Assembly: GCF_003857055.1 (NCBI RefSeq)
Contig: NZ_QGSZ01000228.1
Location: 1 to 58,264 of the forward strand
Source: Micromonospora inaquosa
Lineage (GTDB): Bacteria > Actinomycetota > Actinomycetes > Mycobacteriales > Micromonosporaceae
DNA length: 58,264 nucleotides
Direction of reading: 5' to 3'
Shown: in pieces, positions 44,804 through 53,786 of the stretch
How positions within the stretch are numbered: the stretch's first letter is position 1
Layout of the letters: each line of letters begins with the position of its first letter
Position numbers and translations under genes: made by a program
The notes under the pieces: model-generated
Database searches by the model: none
Told to the model about the DNA's origin: nothing
What the model saw: only the letters and a program-made list of their open reading frames with translations

Positions 44804-45757
44804 TCAGAATGTGGCGATCGGGTTGACCGGGCTGCCGGACGTGCCGGCGAAGCGGACCGGCGCGACGGCCAACTGGAAGTCCCACTGGTCAAGCTCGACG
44901 GCCGTTGTCGCGCACGCCTCCAGGTCGCAGTTGTCGAGCATCCACAGACCCATCGCCACCAGGCTCACGGCGTGGACCGGCATCAACACGTCGTCGTACC
45001 CCGACGGCTGAACGTCCTGGGAGGTGTCCGCGCCGATCAGCGCGACGCCGCGTTCCCGCAGCCACGGCAGGCAGGACGCGTGCCACCCGGCCTGCGCGAA
45101 ACCGCCCGCCGCACCCCGCTCGTGGCGGAAGCGGCCGTAGCCGGTACGCAGGAGCACCGCGTCGCCGGTGCGCACCCGCACACCCTGGCGACGCTCGGCC
45201 TCCTCAAGGTCGTCGGGAAACACCCCCTGCCCCGGCTCCCACCACGGCACATCGCGGGCCCGCGCGACGTCCAGCAGGACACCACGCGTGACGATCCCGT
45301 TCGCCGCCGCGGTGACGGCCGACCACGCCGAACCCGTGGCGGCGTCGACCAACGAGTGCGACCGCCCGTTGTACATCGTGCCGTCCCAGAAGATGTGGCA
45401 CGGCGAGTCGAGGTGGGTGAGGGTGTTGCCGTGGAACGAGATGCCGAGCCGCTCGGACGAGAAACCCCAGCGCCGATCGGCGTGGAAGTGCGCCGGCATG
45501 TTCTCGGCACCCGGCATGTCGACGGCGCGGGGGAAGGCTGTCGTCGACCGCTCCATGTCGCCCGGGACGGCGACCTCCCACGCGCAGGACACGCTTCTGC
45601 CGTGGCGCACCGCCCGCGCCGCCGCCAGCCGTACGTCGTCGGTGATGTGATTCAGCGTTCCGAGCTCGTCGTCGTCACCCCACCGCCCCCAGTTGGACAA
45701 CGTGTCGAAGTATCCGAGCACGTCGTCCTGCGTCGGCACCGCTCGCCCAGCCGTCAT
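44804..45757 (-). CDS. Cyclase family protein (kynurenine formamidase-like metal hydrolase)
   Basis: The 317-residue protein has the family signature HGNTLTHLDSPCHIFWDG (HxxTxxDxPxH), whose His and Asp residues bind a metal. N-terminal NWGRWGDDDELGTLNHIT and the middle VLLDVARARDVPWW, DAVLLRTGYGRF also match the larger cyclase-family proteins that act on aromatic or amide substrates. It is a cytoplasmic enzyme. It is convergent with the DUF1996 gene. The substrate is not known. Confidence 0.9.
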   Translation of the reverse strand: MTAGRAVPTQDDVLGYFDTLSNWGRWGDDDELGTLNHITDDVRLAAARAVRHGRSVSCAWEVAVPGDMERSTTAFPRAVDMPGAENMPAHFHADRRWGFSSERLGISFHGNTLTHLDSPCHIFWDGTMYNGRSHSLVDAATGSAWSAVTAAANGIVTRGVLLDVARARDVPWWEPGQGVFPDDLEEAERRQGVRVRTGDAVLLRTGYGRFRHERGAAGGFAQAGWHASCLPWLRERGVALIGADTSQDVQPSGYDDVLMPVHAVSLVAMGLWMLDNCDLEACATTAVELDQWDFQLAVAPVRFAGTSGSPVNPIATF

Positions 45758-45875
45758 CCCCGCATCGACTCCTCAGGTCACCCGCTTCGAGACACCACGG
45801 GTCAGGCTATCCCGCCGCCGGTTCACCTCGGCCTCGTCGACTCGACGACCCACTCGCGCAGCAGACTGAGGACGG

Positions 45876-45915
45876 CGGCGGCCGGTCGCCCCTGATCCGG
45901 GGTGACCGGCCGCCG
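45876..45915 (-). terminator. Hairpin after the beta-helix gene (end of laccase operon)
   Basis: GACCGGCCGCCG read on this strand (45904-45915) pairs perfectly with 45876-45887 over 12 bp, around a 16-base loop. It is 14 bases past the stop codon at 45929. Confidence 0.75.
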
Positions 45916-45928
45916 TCGCGTCGATCAG

Positions 45929-46906
45929 CTAGAGCCGGGCGGCGCCCGCCTCGGTGGCTTCCTGCACCGCCGAGGTACGACGGGTCTCGGCCCGCTGGTC
46001 GCCGGCGTCCTCCCGGTCCGGGACGGCCATCCGGGCGGACCGGTTGGTGGTCGCCGCGGCCTGGTCGCCGGTCACGCCGCCACGGATCCGGTTGTTCGCG
46101 GCCACCTGGGCGGCCGGATCGTTGGACGTCACCGCCAACTGGCCGTTGATGATGTTGTCGTCGATCGTGACCCCGCCGGTCGTGCTGGTGATGCTCACGT
46201 CCCCACCCCAGTAACCGCCGGAGGCGCAGCTGTCGAGGGAGCCGTTCGGGCCGAGCTGCACACCACCCAGGTTGCCGGCGAAGGTGGCCCGACCCTGGAC
46301 GGCACTGCCACACACCACACTGCCGGTGGCGCTGTTGAGCACCGACAGCGTGCCGTCGACGAACGAGTCGTGCAGGTCCGTGTAGTAGGTGCCGGTGCTG
46401 TTGAGGTTGCGCTGCACCTGGGTGCCACCGTCGAGTCGGACCTCACCGGCACTGACGTTGACGTGCCCGGTGACCGTGGACGCCTCAGCGAAGAGGAAGC
46501 TGTCGATGGTCGTGGATCCCTTCGGGCGCACGATGACGGTGCCGGTGTGGGCGTCCTTCAGGAAGATCCCGTACCCCCCGGCGGCGAGCACCACCTGGCC
46601 GGCGACGGTCGTCTCGGTCGCGTCGAGGTACCCGTCGGCGGCGACGCGTACCTCACCGCTGACCCGGCCACCGCTCACCACCAGGTTGGCGCCGGCCGCG
46701 ACGGTGACGTTGCCGGTGATCGTGGTGCCGGTCAGCGAGCAGGACTCACCGGCGGGCACGAGCAGGTCGTTGGGCACGGTCACCGCGCCGCCGGTGCCGA
46801 TGCAGTGGGTGACCAGATCGGCGTGGGCGGTGGGCGCCACGGCCAGCACCGAGGCCGCGATGACGGCGCTCACGGTGGCCAGCTTGGCGACGGTACGTCC
46901 GGGCAT
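45929..46906 (-). CDS. Secreted beta-helix-like protein of unknown function (last gene of the laccase operon)
   Basis: The ATG at 46906 follows GGGAG. The 325-residue protein has a signal peptide (TVAKLATVSAVIAASVLAVAPTAHA). The mature part has short repeated turns of 18-22 residues rich in Val, Gly and Thr (TITGNVTVAAGANLVVSGGRVSGEVRVAADGYLDATETTVAGQVVLAAGG), as in bactofilin or right-handed beta-helix proteins. Its C-terminal 50 residues are polar and charged. Four Cys could form disulfides. It lies 32 bases downstream of the cupredoxin gene. It may be a surface-bound scaffold; this is inference. Confidence 0.75.
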   Translation of the reverse strand: MPGRTVAKLATVSAVIAASVLAVAPTAHADLVTHCIGTGGAVTVPNDLLVPAGESCSLTGTTITGNVTVAAGANLVVSGGRVSGEVRVAADGYLDATETTVAGQVVLAAGGYGIFLKDAHTGTVIVRPKGSTTIDSFLFAEASTVTGHVNVSAGEVRLDGGTQVQRNLNSTGTYYTDLHDSFVDGTLSVLNSATGSVVCGSAVQGRATFAGNLGGVQLGPNGSLDSCASGGYWGGDVSITSTTGGVTIDDNIINGQLAVTSNDPAAQVAANNRIRGGVTGDQAAATTNRSARMAVPDREDAGDQRAETRRTSAVQEATEAGAARL

Positions 46907-46938
46907 CGTTGTACTCCCTGTCGATGAGGTTCGAGGGT

Positions 46939-48468
46939 TCATGCGCCGACGTCCGATCGGGCCGCGGCCCGGACGATGGCGCCCTGCTGCCGCCGGTCGA
47001 GCGTGCCGCCGGTCACGAGCGCGGCGGTGACCGCCTCGACGTGCCGGACGAATTCGGCGTGGCCGGGGTAGTCGGCGTGTTCGTCGATCACATCGTTGAT
47101 GGTGCAGCCGTCGCCGGTGTCCACGTTGGCCACACCGGTGTCACTGCCGTCGATGATCACGGTGGCCCGGGTGTCCGAGTCCGGGCAGCGGTCGCTGCCG
47201 TCGGTCACCACGGTGAACGTGGTCGACTGCTCGGTGGCGGAGTTCCCCGCCGTGTCGGTCGCCCGGTAGCGCACGGTGTGCGCGCCGGGCGTGCGGACGA
47301 CGACCGCAGCGGCGTACGCCGTCCAGCCGCCGGTGTCGAGCGCGTACTCGATCGTCGCCACGCCCGACTCGGCGTCGGTGGCCGTGACGGTGACGGTCGC
47401 GCCGCCGACGTACGCGCCATCGTCGTTGCGGTCACCGGCCACCGTGGCGGCGACAGTGGGTGGGGTGGTGTCCTCGGCCTGCGGCTCGACGACGGTGAAG
47501 TGTTCCATCTGCTCGGCCGACGTGTTGCCGGCGGTGTCGGTCGCCCGGTAGTGCAGCATGTGCATCCCGGCCGTGTTCACCACGATCGGGTTCGCGTACG
47601 TGGTGAAGGCCGCCCCGTCCAGCGCGTACTCGATGGTGGCGACACCGGATCCGCTGTCGGTGGCGGTCAACGTGGCGGTGGCCGTACCGATGAAGTTGCC
47701 GTCGCCGTCGCGGTCGCCGGCCAGCGCGGCCGTGACCACCGGCGCGGTGGTGTCCTCCTCCCCCGGCTCGACGATCCGGAACTGCACCGAGCCGACGGCG
47801 CTGGTGTTGCCGGCCTGGTCGGTGGCCCGGAACTGCACCGAGTGGTCACCGATCGCGGTCACCCGCACCGGTTCGGTGTACGGCTGGAAGCTGGTGTCGT
47901 CGACCTGGTACTCGACGGTCTGGACCCCGGAGTCGGCGTCGGTGGCCGTCACGGTCACCGTGGCCGCACCGAGGTAGTTGCCATCCTGGTCCTGGTCGCC
48001 GGAGACCGCGCCGGTCACTGTCGGCGCGGTGGTGTCGCCGCCTCCCCCGCCGTCGGTGACCACCAGCTCACCGACCATCGAGCTGTGCCCGGGGATCGAG
48101 CAGAAGTACCGGTACCGGCCCGGGGTCAGCGTCACGGTCGCCTCGTGGCGGCCGTCGGTGGCGTCGAACGGGCTGGCCAGGATGTTGACTGTGACGTCGT
48201 GGTTGTAGCCCTCGGTGCTGGTGTCGAAGGTCAGGGTGTGCGGCATCCCGGTGGTGTTGCCGGTGGCCGCGCTGTTCTCCCAGATGATCGTGGTGGCTCC
48301 GGCCGCCGCCGTGGTGGGCGCGGACTTGTAGCGGGTGATGCTGTCGTCGGCGGTCCAGGTCAACACCTGGTCGGCGGCGACGCGGGGGGCGGCGGAGGCG
48401 GGCACCGCAGCCAACGGGATCACCGTCAGCAGGAGCGCCGCCAGCGCTGCTTTCAGTCGTCGGGTCAT
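46939..48468 (-). CDS. Secreted cupredoxin with three Ig-like (OmpL47-type) repeats and a novel C-terminal module
   Basis: The start at 48468 is five bases after GGAG; GTG 48474 is an alternative. After a signal peptide, the cupredoxin domain (about 30-138) has copper ligands His77 (GMPHTL), Cys123, His128 and Met131 (CSIPGHSSM). Three repeats of about 95 residues follow (TTAPTVTGAVSGDQDQDGNYLGAATVTVTATD...; similar to OmpL47 or chitobiase-like Ig). Residues 435-509 are related to a segment of the upstream-encoded ThuA protein (DGSDTGVA...GCTINDVIDE...HAEFVRHVEAV). It should be an extracellular electron-transfer protein. Confidence 0.85.
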   Translation of the reverse strand: MTRRLKAALAALLLTVIPLAAVPASAAPRVAADQVLTWTADDSITRYKSAPTTAAAGATTIIWENSAATGNTTGMPHTLTFDTSTEGYNHDVTVNILASPFDATDGRHEATVTLTPGRYRYFCSIPGHSSMVGELVVTDGGGGGDTTAPTVTGAVSGDQDQDGNYLGAATVTVTATDADSGVQTVEYQVDDTSFQPYTEPVRVTAIGDHSVQFRATDQAGNTSAVGSVQFRIVEPGEEDTTAPVVTAALAGDRDGDGNFIGTATATLTATDSGSGVATIEYALDGAAFTTYANPIVVNTAGMHMLHYRATDTAGNTSAEQMEHFTVVEPQAEDTTPPTVAATVAGDRNDDGAYVGGATVTVTATDAESGVATIEYALDTGGWTAYAAAVVVRTPGAHTVRYRATDTAGNSATEQSTTFTVVTDGSDRCPDSDTRATVIIDGSDTGVANVDTGDGCTINDVIDEHADYPGHAEFVRHVEAVTAALVTGGTLDRRQQGAIVRAAARSDVGA

Positions 48469-48476
48469 CGTCACTC

Positions 48477-51400
48477 CTAGAGTTCCCGCACGCGGATGTT
48501 GCGGAACTCGGTCAGGTCGTTGTCACCGTGGTTCTGCAGGCCGATGAAGCCGCGCAGGAACTGCCGCAGGTCGGTCGGCGGGTCGCCGGCACGCGACGAC
48601 TGCTTGCCGGGCGTGTTGTCGAACTCGTTGATCACCACACCGTTGCGGATCATCGTGTAGTGCTGCCCGACGACGCGGATCTCGTAGTCGTTCCACTCGT
48701 TCTTCGGCGTCACCCCGGCCTGGGCCAGCGGCACCGAGTCGAAGTTGTAGACCGAGCCGGTCTTCTGCGGCTCACCGGTGTCACCGTCGTAGATCTGGAT
48801 CTCGTGTCCGCAGTAGATCGCCATCCAGGCCTGCGAGGTCCGCGCCGACCCGACGGTGCCGCAGCTGTCCGGTGGTCGCTGGTCGAGGGGCGTTCGCAGG
48901 TCCGGGAACCGGATGAAGACGCCGGTGTTGGCCCGGCCGGTGCCCGGCGCGATGTCCCGGAACTGCACCTTCAGCGAGAAGTCGCCCAGCTCCTTGGTGT
49001 GCCAGAGCATGCCCAGGCCACCGCTGGAGCGCAGCGACCCGTCCGGTTGGATGCCGAACTCGCCCGCCGGCGCCTGCTGCCAACCGCGCAGCGACTCGGC
49101 GGTGCCGTCGAAGAGCGGCTCGTACCCGGTGTGGCCGTCCCGGCCGATCTCCGACGCGGCGGCCAGGCGGGTGAGGGTGCCCGACTCGCGGGTGCTGAGC
49201 AGGTCGTCGTCCTGCAACCCGCGGGCCACCGCGGTCACGTGCCGGACGAAACCGTTGTGGTCGGCCCAGGTGCTCTCGTCGTCGATCAGGTCGTTGGCCG
49301 TGCAGCCCTGCCCGACCGTGCGACTGGGCACCCCGGTGTCCGTGTCGCCGAGCCACACCGTCGGCCGGTCGTCGGGCACCGCGCAGCCCACCGTCACCGT
49401 GGTCTGCACCGTCGCCTTCTCCCCGTCGGCGTACGTGACGGTGAGCTTCGCGGTGTAGGTGCCGACCGTGGCGTACGTGTGCCGGGGGTCCGCCTCGGTG
49501 GACGTGGCGCCGTCGCCGAACTCCCACCGGTGGCTGACGCCGCCGGCGCGGGAGCCGGTGAAGGCCATGGTCAGCGGCTTGTTCTGCACGGCGACCGAGG
49601 TCGCCGCCGGTGCCGGGGTGGGCGCCCCGCCGGTGTAGGTGATCCGGATCAGCTTCTGGTTGGCGTGCAGGCTGAAGAACCCGCCGCCGTAGTCGAGCAG
49701 GTAGAGCGCGCCGTCCGGGCCGAACTTGGCGTCCATCCAGCTCTGCAACTTGGTGTCGCCGTTGCCGCCGGGGATGATGGCCCGCAGCGACTCGGCGTAC
49801 ACCGGTGGGGCGGCCTGCGGCACGCCGGCCGGGTCGACGGTGACCGCGACCCGGTTGGCGGCGTTCGACTGGTCACCGATGAACCACTTGCCGTCCCAGT
49901 GCTCCGGCCACGCCACGCCACTGGTGGTGTCGACGAGGCTGCGGTGGTACGTCGGGCCGGACATGATGGCCTGCCCGCCGCCGCGCAGGTACGGCTGGGT
50001 GTAGGTGGCGTCGGCCGCGTTGTAGGTCGGCAGGCCGCTGCCGTCGGTCCGCTTCGGGAACACCGGGCCGCCGCCGTCCGGCGAGTACCAGATCATGTTG
50101 TCCCGGGCTGCCGGGATGTCCACCAGTCCGGTGTTGCGCGGCGACTCGTTCTTGAGGTTGTCGCAGTCGTACCAGCCGGTCAGCACTGTCGCGTCGGTGT
50201 TGCTGCGGTCGCGGTACGGCTGCCGGTTGCCCATGCAGTACGGCCAGCCCTGATTGCCTGCGGAGGTGATGATGGTGGCCGTCTCGTACTTGGCCGGGCC
50301 GAGGGTGGGGCTGGGCGACGAGGCGTCCGGGCCGACCCAGCCGGCGGTCAGCCACTGGTGCACCGGGTCGATCTGCAGGCGCGCGATGTTGCGCATGCCC
50401 ATCACGTAGATCTCCGGGCGGGTCTTCTCGGTGCCCGGTGGGAACAGGTTGCCCTCCGGGATGGTGTACGTGCCGTCGGCCTCCGGGTGAATCCGGATGA
50501 TCTTGCCGGCGAGATCGTTGGTGTTACCCGAGGTGCGGCGGGCGTCCTGGAACGAGACGCCCTGGTACTCCTGGGTCCAGTTGTTGCCGGCGTAGCCCTG
50601 CGATCCCTCGGATGAGTTGTTGTCGCCGGAGCCGACGTAGAGGTTGCCCTTGGCGTCGAACGCCATGCCGCCGCCCGCGTGGCAGCAACTGTGGATCTGC
50701 ACGGGGAACTGCAACAGGTCCTTGCGGGTGGCCTGGTCGATGGTCTGCGCCTGACTGTCGTAGGTGAACCGCGAGACGGTCCGCTGACCGATTCGCTTCA
50801 CCCGGTCGACCGAGTCGTGCGGCATCCAGTAGACGTAGAGCCAACCGTTCTCGGCGAACGCGGGGTCGGGCACGATGCCGAGCAGACCCTCCTCGTTCTT
50901 CACCAGCTCGGAGCCGCTGCCCCGGTTGCCCATCACCTCCAGGGTGGTGAGCAGCTTGACCTGCTTGGTACGCGGGTCCCAGGAGTGGATGGTGCCGCAG
51001 CCCAGGCCGACCTTCGGGTCGTTCCAGTCCGCGACCGGGCCGCTCGGGCAGGCCGCCTTGCCGACGTAGAAGACAGTGCCGTCCGGGGCGATGGTCAGCC
51101 CGTGCGGCTCGCCCATCTGGTCCAGCTGCCCGGTCTGGTTCGCGGCGGTGAGTCGCTCCACCTTGTAGTTCGAGGCGATGGTGGCCTGGCAGTCGCCACG
51201 GACCCGACCGGTGGTCCAGTTGAGAGCTCCGGCGAGGTGCGCGCGGAACGCCTCCTCACCGTAGCTGCCCTCGGTGTGGCCCATGCCGGTGTAGAACGAC
51301 CGACCGCCGTCGTAGTCCCGGCACCAGGACACCGGGTGGAACGCGCCGTTGGCGGCCGCCCCCGGGTTGTAGTGCCGCTCCTCGACCTGGGCGAGCGTGT

Positions 51401-52415
51401 GCACGCTACCGATCGGGTTCGGGTCCCAGTTCTCCCAGCGGTCCGACCGGGTGATGGTCATCGGCAGCGACGCCGTGGCCGGGTGCTTGCGGTCCAGGAT
51501 GTTCACCACCGCGCGGTTCACCGCGGGCGGCTCCGGGGCGGTGGTGCTTCCGGTGAACAGGCGCAGGTCGGCGAGTTGGACCAGCGGCTCACCGCTGTTC
51601 GCGGTGACGTTCAGCCGGTAGCGGGTGAACTCCTGCGGGGTGGCGATGTCGAACCGCCGGGTCTGGTACCGGTCCGGGAAGGTCTGCCCGGTGCGACGGT
51701 CCAGGTCGGTCCAGCTCTGCCCGTCCGTGGAGCCCTGCAGGGTCCAGTCCCTCGGGTCCCGGCCGGAGGAGTCGTTGGCCGACGTGAGCGCGTACCCGGT
51801 GATCCGCTTCGGTGCGCTCAACTCGTACGCCACCCAGGCGGTCGGCGTGCGGACGAGCCACTTCGTGTTGCCGTCGCCGTCGGTCAGCTTCTCCTTGGTC
51901 TCGTTGGGCGGGTTCTCGCCGCTGGCGGTCACCCTGGTCACCGGCTCGGCCACCGGGATGGCGCCGGCCGGGCGGGTGCCGATCAGCCCGGTGAACCAGG
52001 TGGAGTCGACCTGGGCGCGGGCGGCGTCGGCGATGCCGACGAAGCCGCCGCCGGCCTTGACGTAGCTCTGTAGCGCCGACTCCTGATCGCGGTTGAGCGC
52101 CGCGCCCGTCGCGGAGAGGAAGACCACGCTGCGGTACGCGGACAGCCCGGCCGCGGTGAAGGCGCCCGGGTCCGTGGTGGCCGTGACATCGATGTCATGA
52201 ACGGCACCAAGCTGTTTGATGGTGTCCACCGCGCGCGAAACCGGGTCCTGTTGTTCGGCAACCGGACCGTGGAACACCAGGACCGCGGTCTGCTGCGGCT
52301 GCGCCGCCGGTGGGGCGGCCGCCGTTCGTGGCGCGGCCGCAGCCGCCGTCGTTGCCGGGATGAGTGTCGCGAACGCCGCTACCGCGGCAAGGGTTCGTCG
52401 TAGTTTTCTGGTCAT
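48477..52415 (-). CDS. Giant secreted ThuA / discoidin / GSDH sugar dehydrogenase / PKD / DUF1080 protein
   Basis: The ATG at 52415 opens a 1312-residue protein with a signal peptide (RRTLAAVAAFATLIPATTAAAAA). Domains: ThuA-like (42-160 and 300-403, VLVFHG..., HPVSWCRDYDGGRSFYTGMGHTEGSYGEEAF) split by a discoidin (F5/8 C) unit at about 160-298; a sorbosone/glucose-dehydrogenase-like six-bladed propeller (about 415-905: EPHGLTIAPDGTVFYVG, HSCCHAGGGMAFDAKGNLYVGSGDNNSS, GGGQAIMSG, LLDYGGGFF); a PKD domain (about 925-1003); a module shared with the cupredoxin (1017-1092); and a DUF1080 concanavalin-like domain (about 1100-1312). It acts outside the cell, probably on sugars, with PQQ as a possible cofactor. 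It ends nine bases before the cupredoxin start. Confidence 0.88.
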   Translation of the reverse strand: MTRKLRRTLAAVAAFATLIPATTAAAAAPRTAAAPPAAQPQQTAVLVFHGPVAEQQDPVSRAVDTIKQLGAVHDIDVTATTDPGAFTAAGLSAYRSVVFLSATGAALNRDQESALQSYVKAGGGFVGIADAARAQVDSTWFTGLIGTRPAGAIPVAEPVTRVTASGENPPNETKEKLTDGDGNTKWLVRTPTAWVAYELSAPKRITGYALTSANDSSGRDPRDWTLQGSTDGQSWTDLDRRTGQTFPDRYQTRRFDIATPQEFTRYRLNVTANSGEPLVQLADLRLFTGSTTAPEPPAVNRAVVNILDRKHPATASLPMTITRSDRWENWDPNPIGSVHTLAQVEERHYNPGAAANGAFHPVSWCRDYDGGRSFYTGMGHTEGSYGEEAFRAHLAGALNWTTGRVRGDCQATIASNYKVERLTAANQTGQLDQMGEPHGLTIAPDGTVFYVGKAACPSGPVADWNDPKVGLGCGTIHSWDPRTKQVKLLTTLEVMGNRGSGSELVKNEEGLLGIVPDPAFAENGWLYVYWMPHDSVDRVKRIGQRTVSRFTYDSQAQTIDQATRKDLLQFPVQIHSCCHAGGGMAFDAKGNLYVGSGDNNSSEGSQGYAGNNWTQEYQGVSFQDARRTSGNTNDLAGKIIRIHPEADGTYTIPEGNLFPPGTEKTRPEIYVMGMRNIARLQIDPVHQWLTAGWVGPDASSPSPTLGPAKYETATIITSAGNQGWPYCMGNRQPYRDRSNTDATVLTGWYDCDNLKNESPRNTGLVDIPAARDNMIWYSPDGGGPVFPKRTDGSGLPTYNAADATYTQPYLRGGGQAIMSGPTYHRSLVDTTSGVAWPEHWDGKWFIGDQSNAANRVAVTVDPAGVPQAAPPVYAESLRAIIPGGNGDTKLQSWMDAKFGPDGALYLLDYGGGFFSLHANQKLIRITYTGGAPTPAPAATSVAVQNKPLTMAFTGSRAGGVSHRWEFGDGATSTEADPRHTYATVGTYTAKLTVTYADGEKATVQTTVTVGCAVPDDRPTVWLGDTDTGVPSRTVGQGCTANDLIDDESTWADHNGFVRHVTAVARGLQDDDLLSTRESGTLTRLAAASEIGRDGHTGYEPLFDGTAESLRGWQQAPAGEFGIQPDGSLRSSGGLGMLWHTKELGDFSLKVQFRDIAPGTGRANTGVFIRFPDLRTPLDQRPPDSCGTVGSARTSQAWMAIYCGHEIQIYDGDTGEPQKTGSVYNFDSVPLAQAGVTPKNEWNDYEIRVVGQHYTMIRNGVVINEFDNTPGKQSSRAGDPPTDLRQFLRGFIGLQNHGDNDLTEFRNIRVREL

Positions 52416-52438
52416 GCCCGTCCCCACTTTCGGTTCGG

Positions 52439-53443
52439 TCAGCTTCCGTGCGTGTGGGTGTGGCCCTGGAACCGGTGGATCGCCTCCTCGGCACCCGGCG
52501 GCATGCTGCCGTCGGCGTTGCGAACCAGGAAGATCCCGGCCATGCCGCCATCGGAGTGCGTCTGCACGTGGCAGTGGTACATCCACGCGCCGGGTCCGAC
52601 GCCCTCCCCGGCCAGCACCTGGAAACCGAACGAGCTGCCGGGATTGAGGTCCTTGTTGTCGATCACCAGGCTCGGATCGCTCGGCCCCTCCAACATGCCG
52701 GTGCGGTTGTCCGCCCAGCGATGCGCGTGCAGGTGGAAGGTGTGAAACAGGTTGCCGTGGCCGATGGCGATCCACTCGACGCGCTCGCCCAGGTTCGCCT
52801 CGAACATCGGGGTCGCCGGCGCCATCCGGTTGTTGATCATCATGTCGTGGAACACGGCAGTGAACTGCTTCGACGGCAGGATGTCGCCCCGCCGCCGGAC
52901 GATGAGCGCCCCGTACAGCCCCTTCGCGACGCCACCGGTGCCGTGATCGGTGCCCATCGCGTGATCGTGGTAGTGCCAGTAGCCGGCGCTGCCCGGCATG
53001 TACCGCCGACCCGCCGCGGCCACCATCTCGTGGGAGCGCCAGACGTACGTCCGTGTCTCACCCGGGTTGTTGAACGAGGCATTGAACGGGCTGCCGTCGG
53101 ACTCGGTGCTGTAGTCCACCCCGTGTGGATGGATGGACAGCCGCTGGCTGGTGGTGTTGACCAGGGTGATCTCCAGGGTGTCACCCTCGTACATCTCCAG
53201 GATCGGGCCCGGAACGGTGGCCTGGCCGGGTGCCAGGCCGTATCCGTACAGGTTGCCGGGCAACTGCTCGGCGTAGATGGTGATCTTTTTGGTGACACCG
53301 TCGGCGGCCCGGGCGGGGCTGCCTCCGAATGCCGCGCCGATCGTTGGGGTGGACGCGCCCAACGCACCGGCGGCGAGCGCGCCGGTGGCGATCAGCGATC
53401 TACGGGACAGGTGGCGGTGAGGGCCACCAGCGTGATCGTCCAT
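52439..53443 (-). CDS. Two-domain multicopper oxidase (small-laccase-like)
   Basis: The ATG at 53443 follows GGAGAC. The 334-residue protein has a Tat signal (SRRSLIATGALAAGALGA). Two cupredoxin domains contain the four copper-binding segments: HPHG (His105, 107), HYHDH (His157, 159, 161), HTFHLHAH (234, 237, 239, 241) and HCHVQTHSDGGM (His290, Cys291, His292, His296, Met301). Met301 is the axial ligand of the type 1 copper. Size and motif order fit two-domain laccases that work as trimers. It oxidises phenols or other donors outside the cell and reduces oxygen to water. It is first in a four-gene operon. Confidence 0.93.
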   Translation of the reverse strand: MDDHAGGPHRHLSRRSLIATGALAAGALGASTPTIGAAFGGSPARAADGVTKKITIYAEQLPGNLYGYGLAPGQATVPGPILEMYEGDTLEITLVNTTSQRLSIHPHGVDYSTESDGSPFNASFNNPGETRTYVWRSHEMVAAAGRRYMPGSAGYWHYHDHAMGTDHGTGGVAKGLYGALIVRRRGDILPSKQFTAVFHDMMINNRMAPATPMFEANLGERVEWIAIGHGNLFHTFHLHAHRWADNRTGMLEGPSDPSLVIDNKDLNPGSSFGFQVLAGEGVGPGAWMYHCHVQTHSDGGMAGIFLVRNADGSMPPGAEEAIHRFQGHTHTHGS

Positions 53444-53786
53444 GGGTCTCCGTTCCCGACCGGGCGAAGACGCGACGAGGACAGGGTGCATCGACCGCCG
53501 AGCATGGGGCGGTGGCACGACTGAGGGTGAGGCTCGTCGCGAACTTTGCTCGGAAGACTCAGAACTTTCAATGGATGAGAAAAACTTATTTAATCCATCG
53601 ACGAAAGTACAGCTCTGATTGCAAAAAGATTACCTTGACATCACGACGTCCGTCGATTGACATGAAGCTGACACACAGACCGTCGGCGGCCCGGTCCTCG
53701 AACCGACAACGCAGCGGCGCACACAGAACGACGCCGGGCTGCCCTCGATGAGGCAACCCGGCGGAAGGGACGTACGAGAGCTGTCG
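53444..53786. other. AT-rich promoter region of the laccase operon and 3' end of the ABC operon
   Basis: The 343 bases contain no convincing gene. The part at about 53540-53650 is notably AT-rich for this genome and should hold the laccase-operon promoter. The other end holds the hairpin at 53732-53763. Confidence 0.6.
53732..53763 (-). terminator. Hairpin after the amino-acid ABC operon
   Basis: CGCCGGGCTGCC (53732-53743) and GGCAACCCGGCG (53752-53763) pair at 11 of 12 positions around an eight-base loop, 24 bases past the ATPase stop. Confidence 0.7.

Noticed and set aside
53630..53660. Two TTGACAT sequences on the plus strand in the AT-rich region as -35 elements
   Set aside because: No plus-strand gene follows; both flanking genes are on the minus strand, so these matches are most likely by chance.
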